Assembly (NCBI GenBank): GCA_963730325.1
Contig: CAVSRC010000009.1
Span: forward strand, 36,111 to 100,110
DNA: 64,000 nucleotides
Direction: 5' to 3'
Source of the DNA: CAVSRC01 sp963730325
Lineage (GTDB): Bacteria > Pseudomonadota > Alphaproteobacteria > Rhizobiales > Kaistiaceae
Both the position numbers and the translations under genes were made by a program. The notes beneath the pieces are model-generated. The model saw only the letters and a program-made list of their open reading frames with translations, had not been told where the DNA came from and did not search any database. This document shows, in pieces, positions 59,234 through 64,000 of this stretch (position 1 is the stretch's first letter; each line of letters begins with the position of its first letter).

Positions 59234-60349
59234 TCAGCCGGCGATGAGTTGAACGCGTCCGCCGACGATGCGCTCGATGCGGCCGGCAAGATCGAGTTCC
59301 AGCAGCACCAGATGGACCATGGCCGGCGGTAGACCGGTAAAGCGGATGATTTCGTCGATCTCGACCGGTGCCTGACCGAGGGCGGCGGCGACCCGCTCGC
59401 GCTCGCTGTTGCCGACATCGATCGGCGCACTCGCCGCGCTCTCGGCGATGACGGGGCGGGCTTCGGCTTCGCGCGCCAGCATCGGCGTGATCTCCGAGAT
59501 GATGTCGGCGGGTGAGGTGACCAGCGTGGCGCCCTCCTTGATGAGGGCGTTGGTGCCGCCGGAGCGCGGGTCGAGCGGCGAACCGGGCACGGCGAAGACG
59601 AGGCGCCCCTGGTCGGCGGCGCGCCGGGCGGTAATCAGCGAGCCGGAGCGGCTGGCGGCCTCGACCACAACCACGGCCAGCGACAGGCCGGAGATGATGC
59701 GGTTGCGGCGGGGAAAATCGCGCGCCCGCGGCTCCCAGCCCATGGGCATTTCGCTCAGCTCGGCGCCGCCGGCGGCAACGATGCGTTCCGCCAGATCGAT
59801 ATTTTCGGGCGGGTAGGGGCGGTCGAGCCCGCCGGCGAAGACGGCGACCGTGCCCGAGGCGAGGGCCGCTTCATGCGCCGCCGCGTCGATGCCGCGCGCC
59901 AGGCCCGAGGCGATGGTGAAGCCGGCCTCGCCGACGCCACGGGCGATCTGCATGGCGAACTTGCGGCCGGCGATTGAAGCGTTGCGCGAACCGACGATGG
60001 CGACGGTCGGCCGCGTCAGGCCGGCCGGATCGCCGCGCACGGCGATGAGCGGCGGCGCCGTCTCGATGTCGCGCAGCGCCGGCGGGTAGTCGGCTTCACC
60101 AAGAGCAATCAGACGGGCGCCGAACGCCTCCACCGCGGCCAGCTCGCGGCGGGCATCGTCCTCGGCGGCGATGCGGATGCGCCGGCCGCCGCGCTCGGCG
60201 AGCTTGGGTGCGGCCGCGATCGCCGCTTCCGCCCCGCCGAAATGATTGATCAGCTCGCGAAAGGTGACCGGGCCGATGTTCTCGCTGCGGATGAGGCGCA
60301 GCCATGCCAGCCGCTGCTCACGGGTGAGGCCCGGCGTCGCGGCGATCAT
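59234..60349 (-). CDS. dprA: DNA-protecting protein DprA (DNA processing)
   Basis: This 371-residue protein has an N-terminal SAM-like helical domain (LTREQRLAWLRLIRSENIGP). The Rossmann-like DprA core shows YPPALRDIETAPPLIAVRGD, AIVGSRNASIAGRKFAMQIA, IASGLARGIDAAAHEAAL, VFAGGLDRPYPPENIDLAER, FPRRNRIISGLSLAVVVVEA and GSLITARRAADQGRLVFAVP. A C-terminal winged helix (PVEIDEIIRFTGLPPAMVHL) completes it. It loads RecA on incoming single-stranded DNA in transformation. The start at 60349 overlaps the plsY stop (ATGA). Confidence 0.95.
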   Translation of the reverse strand: MIAATPGLTREQRLAWLRLIRSENIGPVTFRELINHFGGAEAAIAAAPKLAERGGRRIRIAAEDDARRELAAVEAFGARLIALGEADYPPALRDIETAPPLIAVRGDPAGLTRPTVAIVGSRNASIAGRKFAMQIARGVGEAGFTIASGLARGIDAAAHEAALASGTVAVFAGGLDRPYPPENIDLAERIVAAGGAELSEMPMGWEPRARDFPRRNRIISGLSLAVVVVEAASRSGSLITARRAADQGRLVFAVPGSPLDPRSGGTNALIKEGATLVTSPADIISEITPMLAREAEARPVIAESAASAPIDVGNSERERVAAALGQAPVEIDEIIRFTGLPPAMVHLVLLELDLAGRIERIVGGRVQLIAG

Positions 60350-60948
60350 GTCTTCTCGCCGATGCGGCTCTCCGTTCCCGCAAGAAGGCGCCGGATGTTG
60401 GACGCGTGGCGCAGCCACAGCAGAACGGTGAGCAGCACGAAGAGAAGGGCGATCGCCCCGTGACCGGTGAGGAAGAGGGCGATCGGCGTCAGCAGGCTGG
60501 CGGTGAGCGCCGCGAGCGAGGAGACGCGGAAGATCGCGGCCATGGCCAGCCACACGATCGCGAAGCCGATGGCGACCGGCCAGGCGAGGCCGGCCAGAAC
60601 GCCGAGATAGGTGGCAACGCCTTTGCCGCCGCGGAAGTTGAGCCATACCGGCCAGATATGGCCAACGAAGGCGCCAAAGCCGGCGAGGAGGGCCGCGGTC
60701 GGTCCAAGCCAGGCGCCGGCGATGAGCACCGCCACCGTGCCCTTCAACCCGTCGCCGAGAAGGGTGGCTGCGGCCAGCGCCTTATTGCCGGTCCTCAGCA
60801 CATTGGTGGCGCCGATATTGCCCGAGCCGATGCTGCGGATATCGCCGAAGCCGGCAAGCCGCGTGAGGATCACGCCGAAGGGGATGGAGCCGAGCAGGTA
60901 GCCGACAAGCAGCGCCACCAGTTCATTCGCGCCGACAGGAAATGGCAT
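60346..60948 (-). CDS. plsY: Glycerol-3-phosphate acyltransferase PlsY
   Basis: This 200-residue membrane protein has the three PlsY motifs: LLGSIPFGVILTRLAGFGDI, SGNIGATNVLRTGNKALAAA (with K and N-I-G-A-T-N) and FGAFVGHIWPVWLNFRGGKG (H/F-R-G-G-K-G-V). It transfers acyl from acyl-phosphate to glycerol-3-phosphate, the first step in phospholipid synthesis. The ATG at 60948 has GGGGGTG upstream; an in-frame GTG at 60957 is less likely. It is coupled to dprA. Confidence 0.95.
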   Translation of the reverse strand: MPFPVGANELVALLVGYLLGSIPFGVILTRLAGFGDIRSIGSGNIGATNVLRTGNKALAAATLLGDGLKGTVAVLIAGAWLGPTAALLAGFGAFVGHIWPVWLNFRGGKGVATYLGVLAGLAWPVAIGFAIVWLAMAAIFRVSSLAALTASLLTPIALFLTGHGAIALLFVLLTVLLWLRHASNIRRLLAGTESRIGEKT

Positions 60949-61030
60949 GTAGGTCACCCCCGCATTTTGGCCGGCAGACTATGCGCTGGCGCAATGCCCG
61001 GCAACCGGTGGTGCGGCAATCGCGCGATAT

Positions 61031-62914
61031 TCAATCGCGGGCAAGGACGATGATCTGGTCCTCGGCGGTGAAGTTCACGAGAGCCGATTTTTCGGGATTG
61101 ATGACCACGCCGTAGTTGCGGGCGGCGTCCCGGGACTGCGCGTCCAGCCGATAGCCGATGGCCACATGCTGCCGCCGCGTGGCCGCTTCGACCACCGTGT
61201 GGAAGTCCAGCGCATCGCCGATCCTCACATAGTTGGCGGCGGGCCTGAAATAGATCTCGGATCCTTCGGCATCGAAGAGTTCGGCAAAGACGGCGCTCAG
61301 CTCCCGGTTCTCGGAAACCTGCGCCAGCATGAGGCTGACCAGCCGGCTTCCGATGACGAAGTCGTCGGCGCGGTTGCCTTCGGTCAGCCTCTGATTGCGC
61401 ACGTCCTGCATCTCGCTGACCACCGAGAACCCATGCTGACTGCGTTCCGCGATGCCGCGCAGATGCAGGAGGGTCAGCAGGGTCCTGGCGTCGGCCTGCT
61501 GCGCACCGAGGTCGTCCGAGTAGGAAAGGATGATGACGTGATCGATTCCGGCGAAGTCGACTGCTTCCAGAACATGCCGGTGTGTCGTCTCCCGCCGGCG
61601 GAACGTGACCGTCCGGTCGCCCGCTTCTGGGCTCTCGTTCGCTTCTGCCTGGGCAAGGTCGGACTGGGACAGCACGGTAATGGTCGAACCTGGCGGCGTC
61701 AGCCGCTTCAGTTCCGCGATGATCGTCGGCGCGTGGCGGTTCCATCCGAGGATCAGCGTGTGTTCGGGGGCCGGCGCGGCCGCGCGGGCCTCCGCGATCA
61801 GGTCATCGCGGATTTCCGGCTTCTCCAATGACGACAGGTGCACGGTGCTGTCGTCGGCGGAGATCGCGATGATCTTTTCGCCCGCAGCGATCAGACGGTC
61901 CGCCGACGGGTTGAGCATCACGCGACCGGCCGCAGTGGCGATGCCGATCACGGCCGAATCATCATAGGCAAGAACGGCTTCGCCGAAGGTCTTGCCAGCA
62001 AGCCGCGGTTCGCTTGCGAAACAGAACTCGTTGCCGGCAAATCGCATCAGTTCGTTGTAGACGATCGACAGTCCCGCCTGCCGACAGGTCTGCGCCATGA
62101 CGCGCGCGACCAGATTGCCGATCTGAATCACCTCGACGTCGGCGCCGCCGACCATGCGCGCGATTTCCGCGTTGTCGGGGTCGCGGACGGCGGTGACGAT
62201 GGCGTAGGGCCCGCCGGGCCGGTCGCCGGCATTGGTGATCGCCAGCAACGTCTTGATGACGTCGGAGTCGGGCTGGTCGTTGTCGGGCGGGACGATGATG
62301 ATCGACTTGGCAGTTTCAAGGCTGACGATGTCGAGCGCGGCACTGTCCATCGGGTTGCCATGGCGCACAATGATCCGCGTCCGTCCGGTGTGGCCGAGGC
62401 GGCTCCTGATGTCGTCCTCCATTTCGATCTTGTCCCTGTCGCCCAGGATTACGATGCAGGAGCGTGGCTGGCTCTCGTTGGCGAGCACCAGTTCCGAGAT
62501 GATCGCGTAGATCTGCTCCGACCATCCGAGGATGACCGTCTGGCCGGTCTCGATGACGCGGGATCGTCCTTCTCTCAGCTCCGTCAGCTTTGCGTCGAGG
62601 CCGGTCGTCAGCGTTCCGATGAGCAGGCTGACGCTGAACAGGCCGACGCACAGGATCAGCATCGTCGCGATCCGTGCCGGCCATTCGGTGCCCTCGGTCG
62701 GGTCGAACGAGGCCATCGTGGTGATCGCGAAGGACCAGATCTGATCGATCAGGGATTTTTGGGGGGCATATCCGATGGCCCAGAGGCACAGGGAAATGAC
62801 GAGAACTGCGCTCAGCGAAAGCAGAAGCAGCCAGGCAATCAAGGCCAGTGGCCCCCGCGACATCGCGGTGTCGAAGGAATAGCGCAATCGTTCGCGGACG
62901 GTGATCCTGCGCAT
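61031..62914 (-). CDS. CASTOR/POLLUX-related ion channel with two RCK-like modules
   Basis: This 627-residue protein has two N-terminal TM segments (LIAWLLLLSLSAVLVISLCL; MLILCVGLFSVSLLIGTLTT) and a degenerate pore. Two Rossmann-like RCK modules follow: TVILGWSEQIYAIISELVLA … SIIIVPPDNDQPDSD, and HTLILGWNRHAPTIIAELKR … HVIILSYSDDLGAQQADART. This matches the CASTOR/POLLUX/DMI1 family of cation channels, known in plants for symbiotic calcium spiking, with bacterial relatives of unknown role. The ATG at 62914 follows GGGGGG. It stands alone between plsY and the MFS gene. Confidence 0.85.
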   Translation of the reverse strand: MRRITVRERLRYSFDTAMSRGPLALIAWLLLLSLSAVLVISLCLWAIGYAPQKSLIDQIWSFAITTMASFDPTEGTEWPARIATMLILCVGLFSVSLLIGTLTTGLDAKLTELREGRSRVIETGQTVILGWSEQIYAIISELVLANESQPRSCIVILGDRDKIEMEDDIRSRLGHTGRTRIIVRHGNPMDSAALDIVSLETAKSIIIVPPDNDQPDSDVIKTLLAITNAGDRPGGPYAIVTAVRDPDNAEIARMVGGADVEVIQIGNLVARVMAQTCRQAGLSIVYNELMRFAGNEFCFASEPRLAGKTFGEAVLAYDDSAVIGIATAAGRVMLNPSADRLIAAGEKIIAISADDSTVHLSSLEKPEIRDDLIAEARAAAPAPEHTLILGWNRHAPTIIAELKRLTPPGSTITVLSQSDLAQAEANESPEAGDRTVTFRRRETTHRHVLEAVDFAGIDHVIILSYSDDLGAQQADARTLLTLLHLRGIAERSQHGFSVVSEMQDVRNQRLTEGNRADDFVIGSRLVSLMLAQVSENRELSAVFAELFDAEGSEIYFRPAANYVRIGDALDFHTVVEAATRRQHVAIGYRLDAQSRDAARNYGVVINPEKSALVNFTAEDQIIVLARD

Positions 62915-63133
62915 GTCGCCCCCCGAATGTGCCCGGCGCATTGCGCCTGGGTCTCCGACGCCGGCGAGCCTATCCCAGATCAGGTTGGACGCACATCGTC
63001 GTCTGTGGGCGGGCGCGTGCTTTCCGGCAACCGCCGCCCGGGTGGGTTTTGTCGCCTGCCACACCTGCTAATGTCGGAGAAAGGCCATGAGCGGCGAGGG
63101 GCCGGCATGGTCGATGGCCCCGGCCAAGCCTTC

Positions 63134-64000
63134 ATGAAGCGAGGATACATGCTTGCCGCCTGGATAGCCTTCGCCATTTCCTCGCTCTTCTTTCTGTACG
63201 AGTTCGTCGCCGGCATCGAGCCCGGTCTCGCCACCGCGACAATCGCGCAGTTCTATCGTCTGGGCGATGCTGACCTGGGGACGCTGGCGAGCCTGTTCTT
63301 CTGGGTCTATTCGCCGATGCAGATCGTCGTCGGTCTGCTGCTCGACCGTTACGGCGCGCGCCCGATGATCCTGCTCGGCAGCTTTGCCTGCGCGTGCGGC
63401 GTTCTCCTGTTCGCCGCCACCGACAATGTGCTGATCGGCGGCCTCGGCCGGGCGCTGTCCGGCTTCGGCGCATCCTTTGCCTTCGTCGGCGCCATGTGGG
63501 TGGTCAACCACTGGTTCGCGCCGGAGCGCTTCGCGCTGCTGTCGGGCGCCGTCAACGCAGTGGGCATGGTGGGCGCGGCGATCGGCGGCGTGGCGCTCTC
63601 CGGTCTGATCGGACTGGCCGGCTGGCACCCGGTCTTCCTCGCCACTGCCGCAGCCGGCCTGGCGCTCTTCGCGGTCGCGTTTCTCTTCCTGCGCGAGCCG
63701 CATTCGCCGGCGCAGAAGGCGACCGCGGCACTCGCCCAGCATGTCCGCCAGTCGCTCGCCGAAGTGGCCGGCCACAGGCGCATCTGGATCATCGCGGTGG
63801 CCGGCCTGCTCTACTACATGCCGCTCAATGTCTATGGCGGCCTGTGGGGCACGACCGAGCTGATGAAGGACCATCACCTGTCGAGTGTCGCAGCGGAGGC
63901 CGCGGTGTCCATGGTCTTCTGGGGCATGGCGGTGGGCAGTATCGGCGCCGGCTGGCTGTCGGACCGGCTCGGCCACCGCAAATACCTGGTCTTCGCCGGG
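63134..64000 (+). CDS. MFS transporter, N-terminal part (runs off the window)
   Basis: The visible 289 codons give at least seven TM helices: LAAWIAFAISSLFFLYEFVA, FFWVYSPMQIVVGLLLDRYG and GARPMILLGSFACACGVLLF, then GLGRALSGFGASFAFVGAMW and NHWFAPERFALLSGAVNAVG. The motif-A equivalent is LLLDRYGARPM, and the second-half motif (GWLSDRLGHRKYL) is at the window edge. It belongs to a solute:H+ type of MFS (hexuronate/phthalate-like or similar). The start is ATG 63134 or 63149; the latter has GAGGA but close spacing. The 3' end is missing. Confidence 0.9.
   Translation, partial: MKRGYMLAAWIAFAISSLFFLYEFVAGIEPGLATATIAQFYRLGDADLGTLASLFFWVYSPMQIVVGLLLDRYGARPMILLGSFACACGVLLFAATDNVLIGGLGRALSGFGASFAFVGAMWVVNHWFAPERFALLSGAVNAVGMVGAAIGGVALSGLIGLAGWHPVFLATAAAGLALFAVAFLFLREPHSPAQKATAALAQHVRQSLAEVAGHRRIWIIAVAGLLYYMPLNVYGGLWGTTELMKDHHLSSVAAEAAVSMVFWGMAVGSIGAGWLSDRLGHRKYLVFAG

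Noticed and set aside
1..64000. CRISPR array, tRNA/rRNA genes, insertion sequences or prophage genes
   Set aside because: No regular short repeats, tRNA cloverleafs, transposase motifs or phage genes were seen in the window.

Overview
The window is a GC-rich chromosomal segment, almost certainly from an alphaproteobacterium of the Hyphomicrobiales (Rhizobiales). The evidence is the complete ChpT-CtrA-DivK-PleD cell-cycle circuitry, a gene order divK-pleD-rpmG-DUF983-rnr-topA-dprA-plsY of the kind found in that order, GANTC (CcrM-type) sites upstream of ctrA, and families typical of the group (DUF1134/EipA, DUF3572, DUF1194, an FliJ-like protein beside ctrA). Genus cannot be decided from the sequence.

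Layout. 1-3357: end of an RND efflux adaptor and its inner-membrane pump. 3354-7247: a GntR/FCD repressor divergent from a tripartite TRAP uptake system, with a strong 28-bp palindromic operator between them. 7564-18691: a 12-gene, tightly overlapping operon that is the most interesting part of the window. It encodes Mrp-type antiporter subunits (E, F, G, DUF4040, B, C, and two D-type subunits fused into one 1041-aa protein), then complex I/group-4-hydrogenase-like subunits (NuoH-, NuoB-, NuoC- and NuoD-like), then a fusion of a two-cluster ferredoxin with a GltD/NfnL-like FAD-NAD(P) oxidoreductase, then a ferritin-like protein. The gene order resembles the archaeal membrane-bound MBX/MBS sulfane-sulfur reductase. 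The large subunit keeps the N-terminal CxxC but has lost the C-terminal NiFe-site cysteines, so it should be neither a hydrogenase nor an ordinary complex I. 19056-25899: CutC, ROK kinase, UspA, a K+ channel, a Sel1 protein and a TIR-TM-TPR protein.

25985-40818: accessory metabolism. This part holds an SDR, a small kinase, two membrane proteins of unknown function, a di-heme c protein, PhoX phosphatase with a Pho-box-like site, a NosD-like beta-helix protein, hydroxypyruvate isomerase, a LysR regulator, a TIM-barrel isomerase/epimerase, a lactonase, an SDR and a CPT-like kinase. 40819-42863 is an ATP-grasp ligase/metallopeptidase pair. 43028-46533 carries a VWA-like DUF1194 protein, a large coiled-coil protein and an EipA homologue. 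46755-52458 is the cell-cycle signalling block (ChpT, a single-domain receiver, CtrA, FliJ-like, DivK, PleD). 52660-53084 has a candidate structured RNA and rpmG. 53162-60948 is the rnr-topA-dprA-plsY block. The window ends with a CASTOR/POLLUX-like channel and a truncated MFS transporter.

A general caution: six apparent indels fall in four genes (K+ channel, TIR-TPR, hydroxypyruvate isomerase, SDR), all between 21.8 and 39.7 kb and none elsewhere. They may be assembly errors or real decay. Positions and motifs were read directly from the sequence; family assignments come from recognition of motifs without database searches.
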